A stretch of 64,000 nt of DNA from Dietzia natronolimnaea. Its GTDB lineage: Bacteria; Actinomycetota; Actinomycetes; Mycobacteriales; Mycobacteriaceae. The notes beneath the pieces were generated by a model. It was not told the DNA's origin. It made no database searches and saw nothing but the letters and a program-made list of their open reading frames with translations. Both the position numbers and the translations under genes were made by a program. Position 1 is the first letter of the stretch, and every line of letters starts with the position of its first letter. The DNA lies in the NCBI RefSeq assembly GCF_039525805.1, contig NZ_BAAAHZ010000015.1. One strand, given 5' to 3'. This document shows positions 32,869-41,325 of this stretch, piece by piece.

Positions 32869-33705
32869 ATGCCCCGACACCGGCTCGTCCTGGACGCCCG
32901 TTCGCCGTCGATCATCGTCCCGCTCACGGGACGCGATCTCCCCGAGCTCACCGAGCAGATCGGTGCGCTGGAGGCCGCCGAGGCCGGGTTCCGGAAGGAA
33001 CCCGACGGAGCCCTTCCGGCCGGGGGCTCCCCGGACACGGACGGTCTGGTCGACGTGGTCGAATGGCGTGTCGACCTCTACCAACCCTTCACCACCGGGG
33101 CCGGGAGTGATCCGGCCCCGGCGGTGCAGGCCCTCGAGCGGATCTCGGCGCTGGTTCCGGGACTGCCGGTCCTCGCCACGTTCCGCACCAGCACCGAGGG
33201 CGGGGGTGCGGAGATCTCGCCGGGGGCCTACGTCGCGCTGGTGGAGGCCCTCTCCTCCACGGGCATGGCGGCCGCGATAGACGTCGAGTACCGGCACCCA
33301 CACGCAGGGGACGCGATCACCGCCGCCCACCGACACAGCATCCCGGTCGTGGCGTCCAACCACGACTTCGACGGGACCCCGCCCGCTGAGGAGATCGTGG
33401 CGCGGCTCACCGCCATGGAGGACGCGGGGGCGGACGTGGCCAAGATCGCCGTGACGCCGCGGTCCGCGGCCGACGTCGTGGCGCTGCTCGCCGCCACCGA
33501 GGAGCGATACCGGGCCGCCCGCATCCCGCTGATCACCATGTCGATGGGTGGCCTGGGGGCGGTCACGCGGCTCGGCGGCGGCCCGTTCGGCTCCTCGGCC
33601 ACCTTCGCCACGGTGGGCGCGGCATCGGCGCCCGGCCAACTCCCGGCCGAGGGGGTCCGCCACGCGCTGGATCTGCTCAGCGGACGGTCCGCCCCTCGGG
33701 GGTGA
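32869..33705 (+). CDS. aroD: Type I 3-dehydroquinate dehydratase
   Basis: A 278-residue (beta/alpha)8 enzyme of the shikimate pathway. The family marks are VEWRVDLY (Glu and Arg of the active site), LATFRT, VEYRHP, catalytic His in ASNHDFDGTP, the Schiff-base Lys in DVAKIAVTP and PLITMSMGGLGAVTRLGGGPFGSSATF. Type I enzymes use an imine and are unrelated to the type II AroQ usual in mycobacteria, so this could be an additional or catabolic copy. Transcription is probably leaderless. Its last 29 nt overlap the end of the convergent LysR gene. Confidence 0.9.
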   Translation: MPRHRLVLDARSPSIIVPLTGRDLPELTEQIGALEAAEAGFRKEPDGALPAGGSPDTDGLVDVVEWRVDLYQPFTTGAGSDPAPAVQALERISALVPGLPVLATFRTSTEGGGAEISPGAYVALVEALSSTGMAAAIDVEYRHPHAGDAITAAHRHSIPVVASNHDFDGTPPAEEIVARLTAMEDAGADVAKIAVTPRSAADVVALLAATEERYRAARIPLITMSMGGLGAVTRLGGGPFGSSATFATVGAASAPGQLPAEGVRHALDLLSGRSAPRG

Positions 33706-34615
33706 TCACGTCCGCGCGCTGGTGGCTCCTCCGCGCGAGGGTCACCAGCTCACCCGCCGGGCCGGTCAGCTGACGCGGCGGCCGCCACACCGCGCGCAGT
33801 TCCCGTCGCAGGTCCAGCCCGTCGATCTGGATGATCTTCAGGGCGCCCGAGGCCACCTGATCGGCCACGGCGAGCGTGCTCATCCCCGCCGGGCCCACCC
33901 CGTCCAGGACGCTGGTGCGGATAGCGGCCGCGCTGGCGAGTTCGAGCAGTGGAGCGGGGCGCTCGTACTCGTGGAGAGCCCGGTCCAGGGTCGTCCGGGT
34001 GCCGGACCCCGGCTCCCTCACCACCAATCGCGTGGCGGCGAGCTCGGAGATGGTCACCGGGGTGCGGCGCCGGGCCCACGGATGGGACGGCGCCGCCACC
34101 ACCACGAGCCGGTCGCGGGCGACGGTGCTGGTGTGCAGCCCGCTGGGCACGGTCGGGGACTCGACGAACCCGACGTCACAGGTGCCGTCCAGAACGAGTT
34201 CGGCGACCCTGACGGAATTGTGGACCTGCAGGTGGATGTTCACCTCCGGCAGCACGCCCCTCAGTGCCCCCAGCCAGCGCGGCATGAGGTGTTCGGCCAC
34301 GGTCATGCTCGACCCCACCGTCAGCGTGGCGGACCGCTCGGACTGCAGGCTCTGCGCCACCTCCAGTAACTGGGTCGTCTCGGCGAGGACCCTCCGCGCC
34401 CAGTGGGCGAGCACCGTCCCGTGCGGGGTCAACGTGGCGCCCCGCGGGTGCCGACGCAGCAACGGCGTGCCGAACCGCCGCTCGAGATCCTTGATCGCCC
34501 TGCTCGCGTTGGGCTGCGCCATCCCGACCCTCCGGGCCGCCGCGCTCAGGCTCCCCTGGTCGTCGACGCCGATCAGCAGCTCCAGGACGGCCAGGTCGGG
34601 CCACCTCCGTGTCAT
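33677..34615 (-). CDS. LysR-family transcriptional regulator
   Basis: A 312-residue LysR protein. The HTH is LELLIGVDDQGSLSAAARRVGMAQPNASRAIKDLERRFGTPLLRRHPRGATLTPHG near the N-terminus; the effector domain includes VGSSMTVAEHLMPRWLGAL and VREPGSGTRTTLDRAL. It is divergent from the YeiH-type exporter with a 101-nt gap holding an inverted repeat, the usual LysR arrangement, so the exporter is its likely target. LysR-YeiH pairs also occur in proteobacteria. Its 3' end overlaps aroD by 29 nt, so the two mRNAs are antisense there. Confidence 0.9.
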   Translation of the reverse strand: MTRRWPDLAVLELLIGVDDQGSLSAAARRVGMAQPNASRAIKDLERRFGTPLLRRHPRGATLTPHGTVLAHWARRVLAETTQLLEVAQSLQSERSATLTVGSSMTVAEHLMPRWLGALRGVLPEVNIHLQVHNSVRVAELVLDGTCDVGFVESPTVPSGLHTSTVARDRLVVVAAPSHPWARRRTPVTISELAATRLVVREPGSGTRTTLDRALHEYERPAPLLELASAAAIRTSVLDGVGPAGMSTLAVADQVASGALKIIQIDGLDLRRELRAVWRPPRQLTGPAGELVTLARRSHQRADVITPEGRTVR

Positions 34616-34626
34616 GCAGACAGCAT

Positions 34627-34646
34627 ATGGCTCCGCTTCGAGCCAT
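34627..34646. promoter_or_regulatory. Probable LysR operator between lysR-type and yeiH-type genes
   Basis: ATGGCTC and GAGCCAT are perfect 7-bp inverted arms with a 6-nt spacer, and flanking ACAG/CTGT extends the symmetry. It is 12 nt upstream of the LysR start, within the divergent promoter region. Confidence 0.65.
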
Positions 34647-34716
34647 GCCTGTGAGATATGGAAGGATACCGGACTGCCGGCTACCGGACGGGCCCGTCCG
34701 CGTCCATCCTGGAGGC

Positions 34717-35808
34717 GTGACCACCCCCCTGACCGCCCGGCGACGCGAGCACGGCCACGCAGCGGTGTCGCGGGCCTCGGACTCGGCGACGTCCGGACTG
34801 ACCGGCGTGCGGGTCAGGGCACGAACGCTCGCCCCGGGCACCGCGTTGACGCTCGCCGGAACAGCGGCGGCGCTGGGGGTCGGCCACCTGGTCCCCACCC
34901 TCAACCCGATGCTCGTGGCGATCGTGCTGGGTGCCGCACTCGGCAACACCGTGCGCCTGCCGGCCCGTGCCACCGCGGGCCTGGCGTTCTCCTCGCGCAC
35001 CCTGCTGCGGGTCGGCATCGCCCTGCTGGGTCTGCAGCTCCTGCTCGGGGACATCACCGCGCTGGGGTGGCAGGTCGTCGCGCTCGTCGTCGTCATCGTG
35101 GTCCTGGGAATCGCCGGCACCATGGCGCTGGGGGGCGCGCTGGGTCTCGGCTGGACGCAGCGCCTGCTCATCGCCTGCGGGTTCTCGATCTGCGGCGCAG
35201 CGGCGGTGGCGGCCGTGGACAGCGTGTCGGACACCGACGAGGAGGAGGTCCTCACGGCGATCACCCTCGTCGTCATCTTCGGCACCCTGATGATCGTCGC
35301 GGTCCCGGTTCTCTCGGGGGCACTGGGCCTGTCGGACACCGCGGCGGGCATGTGGGCCGGCGGATCGATCCACGAGGTCGCCCAGGTGATCGCGGCAGGC
35401 GGGGCGATCGGCGGCGGCGCCCTGGCGGTCGCCACCGTCGTCAAGCTGGCCCGGGTCCTGCTGTTGGCCCCCGTGGTCACCGTGATCAGCCTCCACCGGC
35501 GACGGACGACCGGTACCGACGCCCGGGGGACCCGGCCGCCGCTGGTCCCCGGGTTCGTCGTCGCGTTCCTCGCCCTGGTCCTCCTGCGCTCGTCCGGGCT
35601 CGTCCCCGACCCGGTCGTCGACGCCGCCTCGCTGGCGCAGACCGTCCTGCTCACCTGCGCCATGTTCGCCCTGGGGATCGGTGTGCGGGTGGCCGCGATG
35701 CGCAGGGTCGGCGCACGCCCGGTCATCCTGGCCGCCGCCTCGACGGTGTGGGTCGCGGGCCTCGCGTTGGCCGGTGTCCTGCTCATCACCCCGGCGCTCG
35801 GCGGTTGA
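34717..35808 (+). CDS. YeiH family putative anion (sulfate) exporter
   Basis: A 363-residue membrane protein with about 10 helices. Family motifs are LVAIVLGAALGN, SSRTLLRVGIALLGLQLLLGDI, IACGFSICGAAAVAAVDSVSDTDEEEV, GGSIHEVAQVIAAGGAIG and a C-terminal LAQTVLLTCAMFALGIGVRV. YeiH/UPF0324 members are annotated as sulfate or sulfite exporters, with weak experimental support. The GTG at 34717 has no well-spaced ribosome-binding site; CATCCT 6 nt upstream suggests a leaderless start. A LysR gene lies divergently upstream. Confidence 0.85.
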   Translation: MTTPLTARRREHGHAAVSRASDSATSGLTGVRVRARTLAPGTALTLAGTAAALGVGHLVPTLNPMLVAIVLGAALGNTVRLPARATAGLAFSSRTLLRVGIALLGLQLLLGDITALGWQVVALVVVIVVLGIAGTMALGGALGLGWTQRLLIACGFSICGAAAVAAVDSVSDTDEEEVLTAITLVVIFGTLMIVAVPVLSGALGLSDTAAGMWAGGSIHEVAQVIAAGGAIGGGALAVATVVKLARVLLLAPVVTVISLHRRRTTGTDARGTRPPLVPGFVVAFLALVLLRSSGLVPDPVVDAASLAQTVLLTCAMFALGIGVRVAAMRRVGARPVILAAASTVWVAGLALAGVLLITPALGG

Positions 35809-35867
35809 CGGCCGCGACCCGGGAGGTACCGTCGACCGGACTGACGGGCTCGGGCGAGGAGGCCGGA

Positions 35868-36944
35868 ATGCGGATCGTGATCATCGGCGCGAGCGGGAAC
35901 GTCGGCACCGCGCTGCTCCGTCGTCTGCGCGAGACGCGCTCCGGCGACCGACTGGTCGGGCTCGTGCGTCGGCCACCGGATCCCGTCGGCGAGTACCGCG
36001 GAGTCGACTGGCACGCGCTGGACGTCTCCGGTCCGGACGCGGCCGGCGAACTCGGTCGACACTTCGTCGAGGCGGACGCCGTCGTCAACCTGGCCTGGGG
36101 TTTCCAACCCACCCGCAACATCGGCTACCTCGAGAGCGTCGGGGTCGGCGGGACCGCCGCGGTGCTCGGGGCCGCACAGTCGGCCGGGGTGGGCCACCTG
36201 GTCCACATGTCCTCCGTGGGGACGTACGCGCCGGGCCGCCACGGTGAGCACGTCGACGAGACCTGGGCGAGGACCGGGGTGCCGAGCTCGGCGTACAGCC
36301 GACACAAGGCCGCGGCGGAGACGCTCATCGACGACCACGAGAGTCTCCTCGGGGCCGATGCCGTGCCCGTCGCCCGGATGCGCCCGGGCTTCATCGTCCA
36401 ACGAGCGGCGGCGAGCGGACTGACCCGGTACGGACTGCCCGCCTATCTGCCGGCGCATCTCGCGCCGCGGGTCCCGCTGCTGCCGCTCGACAGGAGCCTG
36501 TGCCTGCCCCTCGTCCATGCCGACGACGTCGCCGACGCCGTCGTGCGAGTGATCGAGCAGGGCGCCACCGGCCCGTTCAACCTCGCGGCCGAACAACCGC
36601 TGACCAGGGACGACCTCGCAGAGGTGCTCGGGGCCCGGGCGGTCCACATCCCCCTGCGGCTCCTCGGGGCCCTCGTCGATCTGACGTGGCGGGCACGCCT
36701 CCAACCGGTGGACCGCGGATGGTTGGACCTGGCGTACGCCGTGCCCCTGCAGGACTGCGCCCGGGCCCGCGACGAGCTCGGATGGGAACCGGCCTGGGCG
36801 CCGACGGAGGCCATGGCCGACCTGCTCGACGGCATCGCGCACCTCGCCCACACCGGGAGTGCACCACTGCGTCGCGGATCCGTGCCCGACCTGGTGCGCC
36901 GCGATCTGATCGACGGACTGATCTCCTCCCGCCGGTTCTCCTGA
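35868..36944 (+). CDS. NAD-dependent epimerase/dehydratase family protein
   Basis: A 358-residue extended SDR. MRIVIIGASGNVGTALLRRL is the nucleotide loop; VHMSSVGTYAPG supplies the catalytic Ser region and YSRHK the Tyr-x3-Lys. The protein is longer than a minimal epimerase, with a C-terminal region LARDELGWEPAW-like (CARARDELGWEPAWAPTEAMADLLDGIA) that is typical of nucleotide-sugar or lipid-linked epimerases. GAGGAGG 6-7 nt upstream supports the ATG. The substrate is unknown. Confidence 0.85.
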   Translation: MRIVIIGASGNVGTALLRRLRETRSGDRLVGLVRRPPDPVGEYRGVDWHALDVSGPDAAGELGRHFVEADAVVNLAWGFQPTRNIGYLESVGVGGTAAVLGAAQSAGVGHLVHMSSVGTYAPGRHGEHVDETWARTGVPSSAYSRHKAAAETLIDDHESLLGADAVPVARMRPGFIVQRAAASGLTRYGLPAYLPAHLAPRVPLLPLDRSLCLPLVHADDVADAVVRVIEQGATGPFNLAAEQPLTRDDLAEVLGARAVHIPLRLLGALVDLTWRARLQPVDRGWLDLAYAVPLQDCARARDELGWEPAWAPTEAMADLLDGIAHLAHTGSAPLRRGSVPDLVRRDLIDGLISSRRFS

Positions 36945-36955
36945 CCGGATCCCAT

Positions 36956-36971
36956 CCCCGAGGGCTCGGGG
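36956..36971. terminator. Hairpin between convergent epimerase and SRPBCC genes
   Basis: CCCCGAG and CTCGGGG form a 7-bp perfect stem around GG, 12 nt after the epimerase stop and 8 nt from the SRPBCC stop. Confidence 0.55.
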
Positions 36972-36978
36972 CGAGCGA

Positions 36979-37419
36979 TCAGCCGTGCCGCCGCAGGACC
37001 TCGTCCCGCAACCCCGTGGTGGCCACGTCGGCGATGTGCTTCTGCGCCTTCTTGACCACCGCACCCGGCAGCTTGATCTTGAGATCCACCTCGAGGTCGA
37101 AGACGACCTCGGTGGTGCCGTCGCCGTTGTCCGTGAGCACGTAGCGGGCGTTCTGGACCTTCTGGGAACCGCTCTCGACCAGGGACCAGCTCACCTCGCC
37201 GTCGTACCACTCGTAGCGCACGACCATCTCGTCGGTGACGCCGTACTGGGACACCCGCTCCCACACGACGATCGGCCACCCCTCGTCGTCGGCCTCCCTG
37301 ACCTCGACCGCACGGTGGGCGCTCGACCAGTCGACGAGGGACTCGACGTCGGCCAGGACCTCCATGATCTCGGGGACGCCGGTCTCGATCTTCACAACGG
37401 ACTGCACTGACACTGCCAT
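36979..37419 (-). CDS. SRPBCC (polyketide cyclase/START-like) protein
   Basis: A 146-residue Bet v1-like protein: SVVKIETGVPEIMEVLADVESLVDWSSAHRAVEVREADDEGWP, VRYEWYDGEVSWSLVES and a C-terminal DLKIKLPGAVVKKAQKHIADVATTGLRDEVLRR helix. It resembles the small mycobacterial SRPBCC proteins around Rv0854-Rv0857, of unknown ligand. The ATG lacks a ribosome-binding site; TAGCTT 7 nt upstream suggests a leaderless mRNA. Confidence 0.85.
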   Translation of the reverse strand: MAVSVQSVVKIETGVPEIMEVLADVESLVDWSSAHRAVEVREADDEGWPIVVWERVSQYGVTDEMVVRYEWYDGEVSWSLVESGSQKVQNARYVLTDNGDGTTEVVFDLEVDLKIKLPGAVVKKAQKHIADVATTGLRDEVLRRHG

Positions 37420-37426
37420 GGCGGGA

Positions 37427-37432
37427 AAGCTA
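37427..37432 (-). promoter_or_regulatory. -10 box for leaderless SRPBCC transcript
   Basis: TAGCTT on the minus strand, 7 nt before the ATG at 37419. Confidence 0.45.
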
Positions 37433-37467
37433 CCCGCGCGGGCCCGCCCCGGGAGGAAGATCGGGAC

Positions 37468-38106
37468 ATGAGTACCGGATCGGCGGGCCCACACGCCGGG
37501 GAGCATCGGAAGGTCGTGCTGCTCCGCGGGATCAATGTCGGAAAGAGCAACCGGATCGCGATGCCCGACCTGGTCGCGTGCACGGAGGCCGCGGGCGGGA
37601 CGTCGGTCACCACGGTGTTGGCCACCGGCAACGTGCTCGTCACCGATCCCCGACCGGTGACCGGACTACGCGCGGCGCTCGAGTCCGCGTATGCGGAGAG
37701 GTTCGGCTACAAGGCGGTCGTGCAGGTCCTCACCCTCGACGCGGTGGCGACGGTGGTGGCCGCGTACCCCTTCGACGCGCTGCCCGAGCACCACGACTAC
37801 GTGGTGTTCTCGGACGACCCGGAGGCGACGACCCGGGTGACGGTGGCGATGCGCGCGGCCATCCGGGAGGTCGGCGAGGCGGCCGCCGGCGCCGACGCGC
37901 ATGCCGGGGCCGGGCCGGCCACCGACAGTGAGACGACCGTCAGCACGGAAGCGGTCGCCGAGGGCGCGGGCTGTGTGTACTGGCGTGTCCCCCGCGGCTC
38001 GACGTTGACCTCCGACGCGTACAAGGTGCTCGACGGCCGGGAGAACAAGCGTCACCTCACCACCAGGAACCTCAGGACCCTGGACAGGATCCTCGCCGCG
38101 GGGTGA
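37468..38106 (+). CDS. DUF1697 domain protein
   Basis: A 212-residue protein with the family start VVLLRGINVGKSNRIAMPDLVACTEAAGGTSVTTVLATGNVLV and the C-terminal VYWRVPRGSTLTSDAYKVLDGRENKRHLTTRNLRTLDRIL. The function is unknown. An Ala/Gly-rich insert (about 135-155) interrupts the domain. GGGAGGAAG precedes the ATG by about 8 nt. The 36 nt after it contain three near-copies of an AGGGACCCGG-like motif and no clear terminator. Confidence 0.85.
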   Translation: MSTGSAGPHAGEHRKVVLLRGINVGKSNRIAMPDLVACTEAAGGTSVTTVLATGNVLVTDPRPVTGLRAALESAYAERFGYKAVVQVLTLDAVATVVAAYPFDALPEHHDYVVFSDDPEATTRVTVAMRAAIREVGEAAAGADAHAGAGPATDSETTVSTEAVAEGAGCVYWRVPRGSTLTSDAYKVLDGRENKRHLTTRNLRTLDRILAAG

Positions 38107-38142
38107 GTCAGGGACCCGGTGGAAGCCAGGGACCCGGGTGGG

Positions 38143-38259
38143 TCAGGGGCCCTCTACGGACGCCCCGATCGTGTCGACGAAGCCCGCGAGGGGCCCGAAG
38201 ATCGCCGGGAAGATCCCGTCCCAGAACATCTGCAGCTGGCTGAAGTCGATAACGGGCAT
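38143..38259 (-). CDS. 38-residue amphipathic peptide, possible mycolata porin-like protein
   Basis: Begins MPVIDFSQLQMFWDG and ends DTIGASVEGP; hydrophobic and aromatic residues dominate, with no charged patch in the middle and no signal peptide. The ATG at 38259 has GAGGAG at 8-9 nt spacing, among the best ribosome-binding sites in the window, so it is probably translated. PorA/PorH of corynebacteria are similarly small (45-57 residues), lack signal peptides and form channels in the mycolic-acid outer membrane. The resemblance is in size and character only; a toxin or leader peptide is also possible. Confidence 0.6.
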   Translation of the reverse strand: MPVIDFSQLQMFWDGIFPAIFGPLAGFVDTIGASVEGP

Positions 38260-38417
38260 CAGTAACACTCCTCGCACCGGGGTGGTGAGCGGACCCTCCG
38301 CGGCCACCGGGTTCCCCGGAACACAGGATCGCGGCACGGACGCCGAATGCGCAACCCCACACGCCCCGCGAGTCTCTGAAGCGAACCCGCGAACCGCCGC
38401 CTGGCAGACTGCCCTCG

Positions 38418-38912
38418 ATGCCCCATGACCCCGCCCGACCGCTCCTGGCCGCCGCGGCGCTGCTCGCGATCGCGGCCGCGACGGGCTGCTCGGATGCCGG
38501 GACCGGGCCGGATGCGGGCCCTTCCGTGGACCGGACCACCTCGTCGTCGTCGCGGGACCTGCCGCCACCGGCAACGCCACCGACTCCCGGGACCCCGACC
38601 CCCGCGCTCCCGCTCATCGCCTCGGCCACGTGGGCGGACTCGGACTTCGGCGTCACGCTGAAGGTCGCGCCCACGCCGGCGGGCCGGGAGGCGTCGGGCG
38701 TGCAGGACGCGGACGCGGCCTGGCGGGAGGTACTCGCCCTCGCTCCCGACGGGGACACTCCCGGGATGCGGGAACAGTTCGACTGTCACTGGACGTGGGC
38801 GCGGATCCTCGAGCCGGACAAGCCCACCTGGAACCTGGAGCCGTGGCGTCCGGTCGTGGCGGACGAGCAGATGCTGGCCGAGGGCTGCAACCCGGGCGGA
38901 CCGGAGGTGTGA
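38418..38912 (+). CDS. DUF2599 lipoprotein
   Basis: A 164-residue exported protein. LLAAAALLAIAAATGC is the signal and lipobox; a Thr/Pro-rich spacer follows, and the DUF2599 domain has SATWADSDFGVTLKVAPTPAGR, GMREQFDCHW and KPTWNLEPWRPVV...GCNPGG. The conserved cysteines would form a disulfide outside the cell. The family is known from actinobacteria and has no assigned function. Downstream (38913-38984) are two copies of GGGCGGAGGTCAGGC and no gene. Confidence 0.88.
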   Translation: MPHDPARPLLAAAALLAIAAATGCSDAGTGPDAGPSVDRTTSSSSRDLPPPATPPTPGTPTPALPLIASATWADSDFGVTLKVAPTPAGREASGVQDADAAWREVLALAPDGDTPGMREQFDCHWTWARILEPDKPTWNLEPWRPVVADEQMLAEGCNPGGPEV

Positions 38913-38984
38913 GCGCTGCCGCCGCTGGGCGGAGGTCAGGCCGGGCGGAGGTCAGGCGGGGCTGAGGGTCGGGCAAGTGCGGGG

Positions 38985-40391
38985 TCAGGCGGGGACGACG
39001 GCTCGGCCCGGCGTGGCTGCGGGCCGCTCCCCGTCGTCCGGGTCCCTCGGCCCCGCCACGCCTCCCCGAGCACGCGGCCCCGGCCCGTGGAAGGACCGCC
39101 GGAACAGGCCCGCGCACAGTTCGTCCAGCCAGCCCCCCACCGAGACGCGGGCCCGGTCGGTGTCCGGGTAGCGGCACCGCACGTGCAGACCGGAGCCGTT
39201 GACCACGAACCACACCATCACCCCGTCAGTGCGGATGGCCGCGGACACGTGCTGCGGGCCCAGGCTCAGGTCCACGTCGATCGGCAACCGGCGGTGGTCC
39301 AGCCAGGAGATGGCGAACATCCCGGGCGTGTGCGGCATCCCGCCGTGCGGTTCGAGGATCGGCCCCAGGGCGTGCGACCCCAGCTCCACGGCGTCGCGGA
39401 CCGCGGCGGCGCAGGCCCGCGGGTCCGGATCGGAGCATTCGATCACCGAGTTGGTGATGAACCAGCCCACCGAGTCGTGCCATCTCTCGTGGTGGCGTGA
39501 GTGGACGGGGAGCACCGCCCGCAGGCCCACCCCTCCCCGCCGGCGGAACACCGCCGTCATCTCCGCCATCGCCAACGCGACCATCCGCACGCCGCCCGCC
39601 TCCGCCTCGGCGTCGAGCGCCGCCACGCCGTCGGGGTCCAGCACGTCGCGGACCTCCACCACCTCCTGCCGCGGGGACGAGATGTCGCCCAGGTCGAGCG
39701 GGAAGACCGGCATGCCTCCACCGGCGAGGATCTGCGCCCACCTGTCGTGTACCCGGGGCGGGGCGGGCGGCCGCTCCGCCAGCTCCCTGGTGTGCTCGGC
39801 GAACGCGGCCACCGGGGCCAGGCAGGTGCCGGGTTCGAGTCCGCACGCCAGATCGTCCAGACAGGAGCAGAAGTCCCGCAACAACACGAGCAGCGACCAC
39901 GCGTCGACGTGCGAGTGGTCCAGCCCGATCACCACGACCGGTCGCTCGTCCCCGCCCTCCGGCTCCACCAGGCACAGCGCGTGGGACGGCGTCGCGAACG
40001 GGCAACAGGCCTGGTCGAAGACCCGGCGCACCACCGATCGGGAGTCCTCGTCGCGCCGCGCCGACTCCACCCGCCAGCCGATCGGGTGCACGGCGACGGG
40101 GCGCAGCCGCAGCTCGTCGTCGTCCTCGTCTCCCCCCACGAGCACCGTCCGCAGGGTCCCGTGCCGGGCGATCACCGCGAGCCACGCCCGCGCCACCTGG
40201 TCGCGATCGGCGGGGAACGGCAGCGCGAACGCCACGGCCATCCACGACCCGGCGCGACGACCGAGGGAGGCGTGGCGCGCCTGGTCGAAGGACGGCGTCG
40301 TGTCCTCGCCCTGAACTGGGGTGACGTGCGTCGCAAACCGGTGCACGACGCCGGGCGGGAGCGACATCCGCGTTACGGTGGTGAGCCTCAT
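38985..40391 (-). CDS. PapA-like acyltransferase (condensation-domain fold)
   Basis: A 468-residue CoA-dependent acyltransferase superfamily protein. The catalytic HxxxD lies in VIGLDHSHVDAWSLLVLL (H159...D163). The second lobe has LRAVLPVHSRHHERWHDSVGWFITNSV and VWFVVNGSGLHVRCRYPDT. Mycobacterial PapA proteins transfer acyl groups from carrier proteins or lipids to trehalose or glycols. No polyketide synthase gene is nearby, so donor and acceptor are unknown. The ATG at 40391 is supported by TACCGT 7 nt upstream (leaderless); GTG at 40400 is an alternative. Confidence 0.8.
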   Translation of the reverse strand: MRLTTVTRMSLPPGVVHRFATHVTPVQGEDTTPSFDQARHASLGRRAGSWMAVAFALPFPADRDQVARAWLAVIARHGTLRTVLVGGDEDDDELRLRPVAVHPIGWRVESARRDEDSRSVVRRVFDQACCPFATPSHALCLVEPEGGDERPVVVIGLDHSHVDAWSLLVLLRDFCSCLDDLACGLEPGTCLAPVAAFAEHTRELAERPPAPPRVHDRWAQILAGGGMPVFPLDLGDISSPRQEVVEVRDVLDPDGVAALDAEAEAGGVRMVALAMAEMTAVFRRRGGVGLRAVLPVHSRHHERWHDSVGWFITNSVIECSDPDPRACAAAVRDAVELGSHALGPILEPHGGMPHTPGMFAISWLDHRRLPIDVDLSLGPQHVSAAIRTDGVMVWFVVNGSGLHVRCRYPDTDRARVSVGGWLDELCAGLFRRSFHGPGPRARGGVAGPRDPDDGERPAATPGRAVVPA

Positions 40392-40398
40392 GGTCCGC

Positions 40399-40404
40399 AC
40401 GGTA
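40399..40404 (-). promoter_or_regulatory. -10 box for leaderless PapA-like transcript
   Basis: TACCGT on the minus strand, 7 nt before the ATG at 40391. Confidence 0.45.
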
Positions 40405-40436
40405 GGAGCGGCGTGTTACGGGGAAAGGCGCGGAGT

Positions 40437-41240
40437 GTGACGACGACGAGACGGCCGTACACCCCGGCCGGCGGCACCGGGACGACCCTCGCCCACGATC
40501 TCAGGGGCGACGGGCTCCCGGTCGTGCAGCTGCACGGCCTGTCCTCGAGCCGGCGACGCGACGAGGTGTTCGGGCTGGACCTCACGGCGGGCCGGGACGG
40601 TCTTCGCGTCCTGCACTACGACGCCCGGGGGCACGGCGGGTCACCGGGGTCCACCGATCCCGCGGACTACACGTGGCCGGCGCTGGCCCGCGACCTGCTG
40701 ACGATGCTCGACGAGGTCTTCCCGGGTCGCCGGGTGCACGGGGTGGGCCAGTCGATGGGGGCGGCCACCCTGCTCACCGCCGCCGTGGCCGAGCCGGACC
40801 GGTTCGCCTCGCTCACGCTGGGGATCCCGCCGACCGCCTGGGAGTGGCGGCGCGAGCAGGCGACCCTCTACGACCTGGCCGCCCGCCAGGTCACACGGTG
40901 GGGAGGGGCCCGATGGGCCGAGACGACCCGGCAGCCACCCACCTCCCCGGCGATCGACCCCGACCGGCCGTTCACCGTCCCGGACGTCGCGGACGAGTGG
41001 TTGCCGGCGGCGTTCCGGGGTGCGGCCCTCTCGGATCTCCCGTCGCGCGCCGAGGTCGCGGGGGTCGGCGTGCCGGTGCTCCTGCTGGCCTGGCCGGACG
41101 ACGCCTCGCACCCGCTCGCCGTGGCCGAGGAGCTGCTGGGCCTGCTCCCGGACGTCCGCCTCGAGGTGGCGCGGTCGCCCGCCGAGGTGGCGGCCTGGCC
41201 GCGGATCGTCGGCGAATTCGTCCACGACGCCGGCGCCTGA
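40437..41240 (+). CDS. Alpha/beta-hydrolase
   Basis: A 267-residue hydrolase. It shows VVQLHGLSSSRR (oxyanion loop), LHYDARGHGGS, the nucleophile elbow VGQSMGAATL (GxSxG) and VPVLLLAWPDDASHPLAVAEELL, where the second Asp/His positions lie. The final His is near the C-terminus (EFVHDAG). It starts with GTG at 40437, with GGAAAGG upstream. It is divergent from the PapA-like gene with 45 nt between starts and may act on the same ester, but this is inference. Confidence 0.82.
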   Translation: MTTTRRPYTPAGGTGTTLAHDLRGDGLPVVQLHGLSSSRRRDEVFGLDLTAGRDGLRVLHYDARGHGGSPGSTDPADYTWPALARDLLTMLDEVFPGRRVHGVGQSMGAATLLTAAVAEPDRFASLTLGIPPTAWEWRREQATLYDLAARQVTRWGGARWAETTRQPPTSPAIDPDRPFTVPDVADEWLPAAFRGAALSDLPSRAEVAGVGVPVLLLAWPDDASHPLAVAEELLGLLPDVRLEVARSPAEVAAWPRIVGEFVHDAGA

Positions 41241-41325
41241 CCGATCACCCCACCCGGCGCGGGGGGTCCACGCGCCGAGGGTCGTCCGGTGGCAGTCGCG
41301 CGGGCATCGCCAGCACACTGGGCCC

